Part shown: positions 1 through 7,653 of the stretch, piece after piece
Layout of the letters: each line of letters starts with the position of its first letter
Position numbering within the stretch: position 1 is the stretch's first letter
DNA from: a virus
Reading direction: 5' to 3' (one strand)
IMG/VR virus record: IMGVR_UViG_3300048672_000349
Coordinates: 1 to 24,857 of that record
Length of the DNA stretch: 24,857 nucleotides
The notes under the pieces: model-generated
Databases searched by the model: none
The model's input: the letters and a program-made list of their open reading frames with translations, nothing else
Told to the model about the DNA's origin: nothing
Program-made: the position numbers and the translations under genes

Positions 1-412
<412 letters not shown>

Positions 413-457
413 TTAGGATTTTTTACAAGGATGTTTTTAACTTTACTGGAGAATATA

Positions 458-634
458 ATGAAAATGAAGACAAAAGGCATTTTTAACAAAGACCTTGGGT
501 ATGATTCCCGTCACCCTGTAATAAAATACAGCCCTGGAGCTGTTGATATTAATTCGTATCCCAACTGGATGCCGATTGTATTTTGGAGTGCTGTGTGCGC
601 TGTTTTTGGGTTGATCGCGTGGGCTGTGTCATGA
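458..634 (+). CDS. Small single-pass membrane protein
   Basis: The 58-residue protein begins MKMKTKGIFNKDLGYDSRHP. It ends in one hydrophobic helix at about residues 38-57 (MPIVFWSAVCAVFGLIAWAV), so the soluble basic part precedes a C-terminal membrane anchor. I place the start at 458 rather than the in-frame ATG at 431. GGAG at 448-451 lies six bases upstream of 458, whereas AAGG directly abuts 431. The stop overlaps the next start as ATGA. I do not recognise the family; a membrane-anchored accessory or host-takeover peptide is possible, and nothing shows it is a holin. Confidence 0.6.
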   Translation: MKMKTKGIFNKDLGYDSRHPVIKYSPGAVDINSYPNWMPIVFWSAVCAVFGLIAWAVS

Positions 635-735
635 AAAAGTTACTGAAAAAAATAACAGAACTGCTCGACTTGCATTTATGTCCATGCGAGCCAGTTAAAC
701 CTATTTTTTCGCATGGTCAGTTAAAAGGACGTTAG
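631..735 (+). CDS. Small 34-residue basic peptide
   Basis: This ORF encodes MKKLLKKITELLDLHLCPCE and a short tail ending in QLKGR. Its ATG overlaps the TGA of the membrane protein before it (ATGA), and its TAG lies one base before the next ATG. The ribosome binding site of that next gene (AAAAGGA) lies in its last codons. The first 16 residues could form an amphipathic basic helix, and a Cys-Pro-Cys follows. Translational coupling and complete packing between its neighbours are the main reasons to call it a gene. No function can be assigned. Confidence 0.45.
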   Translation: MKKLLKKITELLDLHLCPCEPVKPIFSHGQLKGR

Positions 736-736
736 C

Positions 737-1192
737 ATGTGCAAGTCATGCGAACGGCCACATCCTACCCAAGATGAGTGTTACAAGCTGTTTTATAGAC
801 ATCGTGGAGAGCTGTATCGTCAAGCGTTACCACGCAGTGCATTTGGGACACAGTCAAGCTATGTGCTATATAACAAAGAGTCTAACAAGCCATCTCGAAT
901 ATACAATTCTCAAAGATGCGTTAAGGTAATTGGTTATGGTCAACTGCCAGAAGGTGCTATACAAGTCATTATGGATGGAAAACAAGTGTCAGAGTGGTAT
1001 CATCGTGAACGTGTTAAGCGTAATCAACATGGGCAGTTCGTCACCAGGAATCAACGCAGAGAATCTGGAGAAGTAGAAGATGATGATGAATGGATGGATA
1101 AGCCGATACCTCCACGTTATCCAAAATATGCAACAATACCCGCAAAAATTTACAAAAACGGGTTTTTAACCTTGAGAATGAGGACAAGATAA
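737..1192 (+). CDS. Hypothetical phage protein, 151 residues
   Basis: AAAAGGA lies about seven bases upstream of the ATG. The N-terminus has MCKSCERPHPTQDEC, a Cys-X2-Cys and a third cysteine that could bind metal or be incidental. The middle (about residues 60-90) contains YGQLPEGAIQVIMDGKQVSEW, which looks like a small beta-rich segment. After it come a basic stretch (RERVKRNQHGQFVTRNQRR) and an acidic run (GEVEDDDEWMDK). The stop and the next start share bases as TAATG. I do not recognise a family. Its place beside a dUTPase suggests an early accessory role, but this is inference only. Confidence 0.7.
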   Translation: MCKSCERPHPTQDECYKLFYRHRGELYRQALPRSAFGTQSSYVLYNKESNKPSRIYNSQRCVKVIGYGQLPEGAIQVIMDGKQVSEWYHRERVKRNQHGQFVTRNQRRESGEVEDDDEWMDKPIPPRYPKYATIPAKIYKNGFLTLRMRTR

Positions 1193-1872
1193 TGAAAATT
1201 GAAATAGAACCTCCCAAAGGCTTTGAGTTTGTCGGTAATATGCCAAGATCATTAATGTCAGATGGTAATTATTTTTTGGTTAGTTTTGATATTAACCCAA
1301 TTCAGCATCATGAAATTGACCAACACGCAGAGCTAAAAGCGCAATACGCGATTGACGCTGAGATGTGCAAGGATATTGACGGACTGGAAGCTTGGCAATT
1401 ATGTCAATATCGTAATAATCAATCGCGCAGATGGGAAGATTGCGTTGTAGAACCATATTGGCAAGACATTACTGAATACCGACGTCATCCGCACGCTGAA
1501 AGCATGATACTTTTTCACAAAGGCAGTGCCGCTGATAAAAAACGGTGGCAAAGACGGCATTTAGATGTATCAGTCTGGGTTGATTGTATTCCTGAATGGG
1601 CGGAAGTATGCGAGTACAGAATGAAACCCTCCGTAATCGGCGTAACTCTTGACGATGGAACGCGGTTAGAGTTTCCAGAGCCAGTTCGGGACGCTTTAAA
1701 TTTTAAAGATGCTTATTATATAGATGAGTTTGACGGAGACATTACAGAATATCACTGGACTAATGATGCTCAAGATATGATATGGCTTGAACAAAACAGA
1801 ATTTTCAGAACAGAAGAAGACGCGCAAGCCGCACAAGCAGCAATTCAGGAGATTCTGTCGCAACGGAGCTAG
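1192..1872 (+). CDS. Hypothetical phage protein with repeated W...EYR..P module
   Basis: The 226-residue protein begins at an ATG that overlaps the previous stop and has GAGGA seven bases upstream. It carries two copies of a loose module in which tryptophans precede EYR and a proline: residues about 81-98 (WEDCVVEPYWQDITEYRRHP) and about 130-147 (WVDCIPEWAEVCEYRMKP). Similar short tryptophan/EYR modules occur in many small phage proteins of unknown function. The C-terminus has an alanine/glutamine helix (EEDAQAAQAAIQEILSQ). No catalytic motif is visible. It probably forms one operon with the flanking genes. Confidence 0.7.
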   Translation: MKIEIEPPKGFEFVGNMPRSLMSDGNYFLVSFDINPIQHHEIDQHAELKAQYAIDAEMCKDIDGLEAWQLCQYRNNQSRRWEDCVVEPYWQDITEYRRHPHAESMILFHKGSAADKKRWQRRHLDVSVWVDCIPEWAEVCEYRMKPSVIGVTLDDGTRLEFPEPVRDALNFKDAYYIDEFDGDITEYHWTNDAQDMIWLEQNRIFRTEEDAQAAQAAIQEILSQRS

Positions 1873-1874
1873 TG

Positions 1875-2522
1875 ATGTGCTATTTATTACTGAATGAAAC
1901 CGAAGGAAACGAATGTTTTTATTTTATAGGATGTTTTGAGAATCTTGATGATGCTGTAAATGCCGTTGATAGTATCGACCCTTCGCGTGTTGATCACATT
2001 GATGAAGAGCTGACAGTTAATGTCCTGGAAATTAACGGGATGAAAACGTATGAAGGCGCAGAAACCGTATATTCTGCGACATTTAGAAAAAAATACAACG
2101 AAGAAACAGATGAATATGAATGGCGAAAAGTTGGTGATAACGTTGAGTTAAAACCACTACCTGAACTTTTCAAGCATGGCGTTTCGGTTTACGGTTTTGA
2201 AGCTGAAAAAAAAATGTGGGAATTTAAAGGTGCTGGCGGAGACTGGCAAGATTTACCTGGTCACGCAGATTATTATGCTGTTGTACGCGGCATGAAAAAA
2301 GGATTTTATGATCATAGACGCAAAACCAGCGCATCGCTGCCGTTCGATTTGGATCGGGCAGTGGCTGGTGATGTCGTTGAATGCTCAAACACAGAAACAG
2401 ATTTTAAACAAATAACAACAAATGACTTACAGTCAATCATAAAAAAGGGATGGCTTGAGTTGTATGTTGAAAATGGATTTCTGAGAATGAAATACCCACC
2501 AAAACTGGAGAATAAAAAATGA
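1875..2522 (+). CDS. Hypothetical acidic phage protein, 215 residues
   Basis: Two adjacent starts exist: GTG at 1872, overlapping the previous stop, and ATG at 1875. I prefer 1875 because CGGAG lies six bases before it, whereas the GTG is too close. The protein is acidic in its first half and shows no signal peptide or membrane segment. A stretch at about 114-138 (MWEFKGAGGDWQDL...YYAVVRG) resembles in outline the tryptophan modules of the preceding gene. The stop overlaps the dUTPase start as ATGA, so the two are probably translationally coupled. Function unknown. Confidence 0.7.
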   Translation: MCYLLLNETEGNECFYFIGCFENLDDAVNAVDSIDPSRVDHIDEELTVNVLEINGMKTYEGAETVYSATFRKKYNEETDEYEWRKVGDNVELKPLPELFKHGVSVYGFEAEKKMWEFKGAGGDWQDLPGHADYYAVVRGMKKGFYDHRRKTSASLPFDLDRAVAGDVVECSNTETDFKQITTNDLQSIIKKGWLELYVENGFLRMKYPPKLENKK

Positions 2523-2944
2523 AAGTAAAAATCAAAAAACTGCATGAAAACGCTGTTATACCGAAATACGCCAAAGCTGGTGATGCTGGAATGGATTTGG
2601 TAGCGGTGTCGATGACGCGACATGCTGAAAACAAGATGACGTATGGAACTGGTCTGGCGTTTGAAATTCCACCTGGATACGCTGGATTTATTTTTCCGCG
2701 CTCCTCAATAAGAGACAAAGATTTATCACTTACAAATTGCGTTGGTGTTATTGATTCCGAGTATCGCGGTCAAGTTGCGTTTACTTTTATAGAGCATTAC
2801 TCAGATGCCTCTGAAATTTATAAAATTGGCGACAAGGTTGCTCAAATTATCATCATGCCTTACCCTGAAATCGAGTTTGAAGAAGTTGACGAACTGTCAA
2901 CGACTGAACGCGGATCCGGTGGATTTGGACATACAGGCAATTAA
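2519..2944 (+). CDS. dut: Deoxyuridine 5'-triphosphate nucleotidohydrolase (dUTPase)
   Basis: This enzyme hydrolyses dUTP to dUMP and pyrophosphate, which keeps uracil out of phage DNA and supplies dUMP for thymidylate synthesis. All five trimeric dUTPase motifs are present in order: AGDAGMDL (about 20-27), PRSSIRDKDL (about 60-69), NCVGVIDSEYRG (about 73-84), GDKVAQIIIMP (about 103-113) and the C-terminal lid ERGSGGFGHTG (about 130-140). The catalytic aspartate lies in motif 3 and the P-loop-like glycine arm is complete, so the enzyme should be active. At 141 residues it has the normal length. GGAG lies eight bases before the ATG, and the start overlaps the previous stop. Confidence 0.97.
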   Translation: MKVKIKKLHENAVIPKYAKAGDAGMDLVAVSMTRHAENKMTYGTGLAFEIPPGYAGFIFPRSSIRDKDLSLTNCVGVIDSEYRGQVAFTFIEHYSDASEIYKIGDKVAQIIIMPYPEIEFEEVDELSTTERGSGGFGHTGN

Positions 2945-2945
2945 C

Positions 2946-3209
2946 ATGCACACGACAGTAGCGCATTACGCAAGCATACCGTACCCCATTCCTGGAATGG
3001 GGCGTGGAGTATCATTTTTAGGTGACAAACAAACAAAGCGTGGAGGCATTAGACGCGTTGGAAAATCAGGTGAATGGTCGCCAGCGTGGAAAACATGCCA
3101 GGTTTGCAATGAGCGCAAGCTGTTTGCAAGAGCTAACAATACTGTATGCTCTCGCAAGTGCGCCTCAGTTAAAATGTGGGCTGATCGTAAAGAGGAAATA
3201 AAAAAATGA
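2946..3209 (+). CDS. Small four-cysteine zinc-finger protein
   Basis: The 87-residue protein starts at ATG 2946, one base after the dUTPase stop; the open frame extends further upstream, but that part lies inside dut. Residues 51-72 carry Cys-X2-Cys-X13-Cys-X3-Cys (CQVC, then NNTVCSRKC), a treble-clef or zinc-ribbon type pattern. The N-terminal half is basic and rich in glycine and proline. Exactly the same cysteine spacing is present at the C-terminus of the HNH endonuclease at 22090-22683. A nucleic-acid-binding role is likely from the family pattern, but no catalytic HNH motif is present. The stop overlaps the next ATG. Confidence 0.7.
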   Translation: MHTTVAHYASIPYPIPGMGRGVSFLGDKQTKRGGIRRVGKSGEWSPAWKTCQVCNERKLFARANNTVCSRKCASVKMWADRKEEIKK

Positions 3210-3286
3210 GTATTTTAAAGCAAGACATTATGATGCTAATAATAAGCATCATAATTTATCTGATAATAGAAGCGTTAAGACATTAA
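3206..3286 (+). CDS. 26-residue hydrophobic membrane peptide
   Basis: The peptide MSILKQDIMMLIISIIIYLI plus IEALRH is almost entirely one hydrophobic helix, so a single membrane span is predicted. AGAGGA lies about ten bases before the ATG, and the start overlaps the previous stop as ATGA. It is the last plus-strand gene before the facing late operon. A perfect inverted repeat (3227-3255) lies inside it, so selection on that structure may explain part of its sequence. Function unknown; it may simply be a spacer read by chance. Confidence 0.4.
   Translation: MSILKQDIMMLIISIIIYLIIEALRH
3227..3255. repeat. Perfect 11-bp inverted repeat (hairpin) near convergent junction
   Basis: ATTATGATGCT at 3227-3237 and AGCATCATAAT at 3245-3255 are exact reverse complements around a seven-base loop (AATAATA). 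It lies about 35-65 bases before the point where plus-strand and minus-strand operons meet. A transcriptional stop for either strand is possible. The stem has only three G-C pairs and no clean T-run follows on either strand, so it is not a standard intrinsic terminator. Confidence 0.5.
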
Positions 3287-3291
3287 CGACC

Positions 3292-4848
3292 TTACAACAT
3301 GGGGATTGCTGTTTTTGCTACAGCTTCCCCAAGTTTTCTAGGTGGGTGTATTCCTGACAGTGCCGCACGTCTTGCCAAATCACTAGATAGCAATTCAGTC
3401 GCGCCGCGGCTACCAGCCAGCGATAAAGCCACCGCTGGAACTCCACCTAATCCACCGACCAATCCACCTGCCAAACCACCAAGCGTTACCCTTTGCCCTG
3501 CACTGTGTGCAGATTCCCTTGGTCGCATAAATTGCCCAGCTATGTTGCGCAAGTCTTCAATTTCAGCGTTTCGTGATGGTTTGATATTAGCAAGCCTTGC
3601 TGCTGATAATTCACCCTCAAACCCGCTTTTTACCATCGGCTCAACTGATTTCATCGCTTGGTATTGCTGTCTAACTTTGCTAAATGCTGCCGCGTCTTCT
3701 GCGCCTAGTGACCTATCAAGTGCATCCATCAATGATGACCGCACTTGCTTGGCATAAAAACCAACGTCTTTATTTTGCGATAGTGCGTCAAGTCGTTTTT
3801 TAATGCTGTATGCCGCTTTAGTATCGATCTGTCCGTTATTGTCTACCGCGTTAAAAAGCTGGTTAATGTAATTTTTAATGACTGGTGATTTATCGAGCAA
3901 TTCCTGATTAGCCAAGTTTTCATGGCTCATTAATTCAGAAACAAACTGATTGTCCATCGTTACCGGAGCTTTGGTCAGATATTCGTCAAATTTACTGCCA
4001 AGCTCTTTTTTGGCTTTATCGACTGCATTGCCAAGATTGCTATCTGACTGACCCATAGTTTTTGACAGTGCTGACCTTAACTGTTCATCCATCTGCGCTA
4101 TTTTTTCAGTCCTGCCAGACAGTGGTACATACTCAAGACTAGCCGCCAGCGCGTTAAGTGGTTTCGATTTTAGGATTCTGTCAACTGGCACATCAATACC
4201 GTACTGACCAGCTTTTTGTACCCCAGCCGCGATTTCAGGGCTGACATTGCCGCCAAACGCCGCCTTTGTTGCTCCTGAAACCAGTTTTCCTGCCAATGGA
4301 AAAGCTGCACCCGCACCTGCGCCAATACCCGCGCTATTCGGGTCAATTAGTCCAGCTTGTGCTGCGCCACTAATCGCACCGCCTACCAATTTTGGTATTA
4401 AGTCAGTTTTTGCCATGCCAGCTGATTCAAGAGCAGTCGCTAACTGTGGCGCGTATGAACCAACTTTTAAGCCTTTCGACAATGCGCCACCAGCCGCCCA
4501 CGTTCCAGCCAATTCAGAACCAAGTTCTCCGCCCTTAAACGCCAAACTCTCACGGTCTGCACCCAATGAATCCAAACCAGCCTTAACGCCAGCCCGTCTG
4601 TCGATGTTCATCTGACCGGACTGGTCGCGTAGGTAATCTATCGGTTGCATGATAGTTGAGCCAATATTTGCTGCGCCCTGAATCGCTCCCATGCCAATAT
4701 CACCGGCGGTGTTAAGCACTTTTGATACCATGCTTGGCTCCTGTGGTGTTTTTGATGCTTTCCATTGCTCAAACGATAGCCCGCCGCCTGATTGTGGTTG
4801 CGTGGATGATGAAGCTTTTTTTTGTGCTTGGAACTCTTCAAAAGTCAT
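3292..4848 (-). CDS. Putative internal virion / DNA-ejection protein (518 residues)
   Basis: I choose the ATG at 4848 (MTFEEFQAQKK) because AGGGGG lies six bases upstream and the previous gene ends one base before the intervening A; an upstream in-frame TTG has no such site. The N-terminus has two related short motifs (FEEFQAQK and LSFEQWKAS). A long Gly/Ala-rich, helix-prone region with amphipathic hydrophobic stretches follows, then a charged coiled-coil-like middle. A Gly-rich hydrophobic segment (GGLAGGLVGGLGG) lies near the C-terminus. Large Gly/Ala-rich proteins at the end of a podovirus late operon are commonly ejection proteins that enter the cell envelope with the DNA. That role is inferred from composition and position; no enzyme motif is seen. 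Confidence 0.65.
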   Translation of the reverse strand: MTFEEFQAQKKASSSTQPQSGGGLSFEQWKASKTPQEPSMVSKVLNTAGDIGMGAIQGAANIGSTIMQPIDYLRDQSGQMNIDRRAGVKAGLDSLGADRESLAFKGGELGSELAGTWAAGGALSKGLKVGSYAPQLATALESAGMAKTDLIPKLVGGAISGAAQAGLIDPNSAGIGAGAGAAFPLAGKLVSGATKAAFGGNVSPEIAAGVQKAGQYGIDVPVDRILKSKPLNALAASLEYVPLSGRTEKIAQMDEQLRSALSKTMGQSDSNLGNAVDKAKKELGSKFDEYLTKAPVTMDNQFVSELMSHENLANQELLDKSPVIKNYINQLFNAVDNNGQIDTKAAYSIKKRLDALSQNKDVGFYAKQVRSSLMDALDRSLGAEDAAAFSKVRQQYQAMKSVEPMVKSGFEGELSAARLANIKPSRNAEIEDLRNIAGQFMRPRESAHSAGQRVTLGGLAGGLVGGLGGVPAVALSLAGSRGATELLSSDLARRAALSGIHPPRKLGEAVAKTAIPML

Positions 4849-4849
4849 T

Positions 4850-6136
4850 TTAACCCCCTGTAGCCTGTAAGTATTCCTCCCAGTCAGAATCAGCAACACC
4901 AGCGGGTTTAACTTGTGTGGCGCGTGGCGGTGCTGTCATTTGCCCTGGTTGCTGACCTTGTTTTTCTGTATAGCCGTATTGAGTCGCCAGCGTAGAATAA
5001 AAATCTTTCAGACCCTTGAACGCTGCTTGACGCTCTTCTACAGTTCGAGTGGTGTCCGCAATTGCTCCAGCCATATCAGACGCAATTTTTACATCACGGT
5101 CAGATTGTGCGCCTGGACCTCTTGGCATCATCATGATTAATTGGTTTGCAAATGGTGTTAATTCTGACGCGGCTTTTGCTCCAGACGTTGTGACACCTAA
5201 CGACCTGCCTAGTGCGTCAATGCCTGCCCCGACCGCGCTACCTGTTGACTGACTAATCAAATTGTTAATGTTTTGACCAAACTCGCTTTTATCATCAAGC
5301 ATGTTCAATGTTTTTGAGTATCTATCGCGCTCTGCTCCTCGCTCAATATCGACCTTTGCTTGTTCTTGCTGTGATTTTTTTTCGTACGGTGTCAATGCTT
5401 TTGGTGCAGATGCTAACTTCGCTAATTTAGACTGATCTTTCATCTGCTGCAATGCCACATCCATGCCAAACTTATCTTTAAGCTGCTGACGGCTAAACGC
5501 ATGACCCGCTTCTGACACTGACTGTCTAGCCATTTGCTCAGCCATGTTTTGCTGCTGTTGAGACTGCATTTGCTCTCTGGCGCGTTGCATATCCATAACC
5601 TGCCCTTGTTGCGCTGTCAGATTTTGTTGCTGTTGCGCTTCTTGACCCATGATTGAGTCAAGCATTTTCATGGCGTTTTTCTTTTCCAGACCGCTGCCGT
5701 TGCTGATAGCACTATTAGCCCTGTCAATCATAGACTGAATTTCTTGTGACCGTCCTGCTAGTTGTGGCATAGCAATCTGCTGTATTGGCTGCTGCTGGCT
5801 GAGCATTGCAGCTTGACGCGCTGAATTTTCATTAGCCAAACGTGCAGCAATCCTGTCGTCGACTATTTTCGATTGCTCATCCATACGCGCTTGAAAATCT
5901 GGGTTTGCATTCATGGCAAGTTGATCTGCTATCCGCTGCTGAGCTGCAGGGTCGCTTAGCCTTGCTATACCTGAGCCTGTTCCTGATATGCTGCCATATC
6001 CACCACGCCCATTTTCAAAGTTCATGACAGACTTTTTCCCTTTTAGCGTCGGTACTGTATCAAAACCAACACCAGACTGTGGTTGGCTGTTTGGGTCGCT
6101 GAATGTTTGATAATTTTTTAATCTTTGGATTGCCAT
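4850..6136 (-). CDS. Putative internal virion protein, glutamine-rich (428 residues)
   Basis: The start MAIQRLKNYQTF at 6136 is preceded by AAGGTG six bases upstream; the longer frame to 6181 lies mostly inside the upstream gene. The middle (about residues 100-220) is very rich in Gln, Met and Ala with runs such as QQQQNL and SQQQQN, which suggests long helices or coiled coil. A Pro/Gly-rich N-terminus and a charged C-terminus flank it. It lies between two other large virion-type proteins in the operon. By position it is a candidate second ejection or core protein; the sequence gives no catalytic signature. Confidence 0.6.
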   Translation of the reverse strand: MAIQRLKNYQTFSDPNSQPQSGVGFDTVPTLKGKKSVMNFENGRGGYGSISGTGSGIARLSDPAAQQRIADQLAMNANPDFQARMDEQSKIVDDRIAARLANENSARQAAMLSQQQPIQQIAMPQLAGRSQEIQSMIDRANSAISNGSGLEKKNAMKMLDSIMGQEAQQQQNLTAQQGQVMDMQRAREQMQSQQQQNMAEQMARQSVSEAGHAFSRQQLKDKFGMDVALQQMKDQSKLAKLASAPKALTPYEKKSQQEQAKVDIERGAERDRYSKTLNMLDDKSEFGQNINNLISQSTGSAVGAGIDALGRSLGVTTSGAKAASELTPFANQLIMMMPRGPGAQSDRDVKIASDMAGAIADTTRTVEERQAAFKGLKDFYSTLATQYGYTEKQGQQPGQMTAPPRATQVKPAGVADSDWEEYLQATGG

Positions 6137-6146
6137 AATTTTCACC

Positions 6147-7148
6147 TTATAAACTGACTGAGCCGTTCCAGTCGACCCCATAGCTGAATGATTGCGTATA
6201 GTTCATGGCATTAAAATAGCTTGCCATGATGCTGCTACTTACCGACCCGATAGTTTTAGCTCGCTCCGTGTTCGCATGGGCTTTGCTGATTTCGTAGTCG
6301 CCTATCATTTTGACCTTTTGGATAGCCAGATTAGCAGTCAATTCGTTGTATTTATTTACCGAATCATCTTTGCGATACACAGCATCAGCTAACGCTACAA
6401 ATGCCTGAATCTGTGATCCGTATGTATCGGCTAACGTTTTGTTTTGCTCTGTGATTGTACGAATTTCATTAAATGACTGCTCTAGTTTTGCTTGATACAG
6501 GGCAATTAAATTTCCCTCACCTGCTTTTTCCGCTTCAATCATTGCGCCCAAAATGCTGGAAGCCGAAGCCAAAGCCTCTTTAAACGCACTGACCATAATT
6601 TCGCGGTTAATGTCCGATGATTTAGCTTTTTTCTGAGTTTCAAACGCTGCAAAAATAGCTTGATCCTGACCGCTTGCCGATGCAAAACCCATGCTTGATT
6701 GATTATTCAAATAGTTTTGATAACCTGTAGCCATTGCCGATGTTTCGCGGTCGATGCCTCGGTCAAACAAAGCCTCCTCAATCGCATTAGTAGCCGATGT
6801 AAGAATATTAGTTACTGAAACCTGGGCTGCTGTCGCTAGTGATCCAATCTGCGTATAAGTTACTGCTAAATCAAGCGTTACCGTTGGCGGCGTGATTGCT
6901 GAGTAAGTCGGTACGGTTACATAAGTCGGCACTGTCGGCTGTGACGGCATGGTGACAGTTACGCCAGTTGGATAAACGAAAGTAGGCGTGACACCTGTAA
7001 AATCCAGGTCTGGAACGATTAGCCCCGATAAATCACTAACCGCCGCGTGTGCTGAGTTTGCAGCGTCTTTACCATCGTTTATTAATCCTGTCCAAAATAC
7101 TACATCTGGGCTTACTACAGTATCAAGCGGTTGTTGTCCCCATGTCAT
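6147..7148 (-). CDS. Putative virion protein, helical (333 residues)
   Basis: GAGGAT upstream supports the ATG at 7148. The first ~110 residues are rich in Thr, Val and Pro (repeated TVPTY/TVTMP strings), and the remainder is Ala/Ser-rich and helical. A conserved-looking stretch is FDRGIDRETSAMATGYQNYL (about 140-160). The long helices with few hydrophobic breaks suit a structural or internal protein. It is the first of three consecutive large genes that end the late operon, so an ejection or tail-core role is plausible. I do not recognise a named family. Confidence 0.6.
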   Translation of the reverse strand: MTWGQQPLDTVVSPDVVFWTGLINDGKDAANSAHAAVSDLSGLIVPDLDFTGVTPTFVYPTGVTVTMPSQPTVPTYVTVPTYSAITPPTVTLDLAVTYTQIGSLATAAQVSVTNILTSATNAIEEALFDRGIDRETSAMATGYQNYLNNQSSMGFASASGQDQAIFAAFETQKKAKSSDINREIMVSAFKEALASASSILGAMIEAEKAGEGNLIALYQAKLEQSFNEIRTITEQNKTLADTYGSQIQAFVALADAVYRKDDSVNKYNELTANLAIQKVKMIGDYEISKAHANTERAKTIGSVSSSIMASYFNAMNYTQSFSYGVDWNGSVSL

Positions 7149-7152
7149 GATT

Positions 7153-7653
7153 TTATCCTCGTTCTTTGCGTACTAATTCGACAGGGTTAAAGCTTACTGA
7201 CTCAATATCTAATACTGTCGCGTTGACACATTCTACAGCAATTTGAACTGCATTGTATTTAATACCGCGCCCTATTCGCACCGAGTGGGTTCTAAACTTG
7301 GTAGCAGTTCCAGCGTGGTTGTGAGTGTATGAGTATGTGGAATCATCAGGGTTTACCGTGACTTTAATTTTTCCGTCCGTTTTTGCCTGAACATCAACTC
7401 TCGATTCTTTAATCCGTTTCAAATATCGGCTTCTAACCAGTCCATTTTGCCCAGAAACTTCACTCATGAATCCAGTCTTTAAACTAGGTGCAATTGCTGT
7501 GCCTGCGTCTGTCGTCCCGCCTGACTCAAACAATGCTGTAGCCGTGATAAACAGTGTCTTGCCTTTGAATCGATGCGCCCCTATAAAAGCGTAATTGCTG
7601 TAAGTGGTTACAGCTTTAGTTTGCGGGGAAAATGCAAGTGCTAGCGTACTCAT
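7153..7653 (-). CDS. Putative tail/virion protein, beta-rich (166 residues)
   Basis: The start at 7653 overlaps the stop of the preceding fiber-type gene (ATGA). The protein is rich in Thr, Val and Ser with short alternating strands, for example KIKVTVNPDDSTYSYTHNHA and the C-terminal ATVLDIESVSFNPVELVRK. This is typical of beta-sandwich virion components. It sits directly after a receptor-binding-type protein, so a tail-tip or fiber-associated role is likely. No enzyme motif is seen and no gene name can be given. Confidence 0.55.
   Translation of the reverse strand: MSTLALAFSPQTKAVTTYSNYAFIGAHRFKGKTLFITATALFESGGTTDAGTAIAPSLKTGFMSEVSGQNGLVRSRYLKRIKESRVDVQAKTDGKIKVTVNPDDSTYSYTHNHAGTATKFRTHSVRIGRGIKYNAVQIAVECVNATVLDIESVSFNPVELVRKERG

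Noticed and set aside
458-634. Holin function for the 58-residue membrane protein
   Set aside because: There is only one membrane segment, no lysin gene nearby, and the gene sits in a DNA-metabolism cassette.
2312-2718. Minus-strand ORFs over the dUTPase region
   Set aside because: They lie opposite a gene with all five dUTPase motifs and have no recognisable protein.
4849-4899. Longer N-terminus for the 518-residue virion protein
   Set aside because: The extra codons lie inside the preceding gene, while a good AGGGGG site supports the ATG at 4848.
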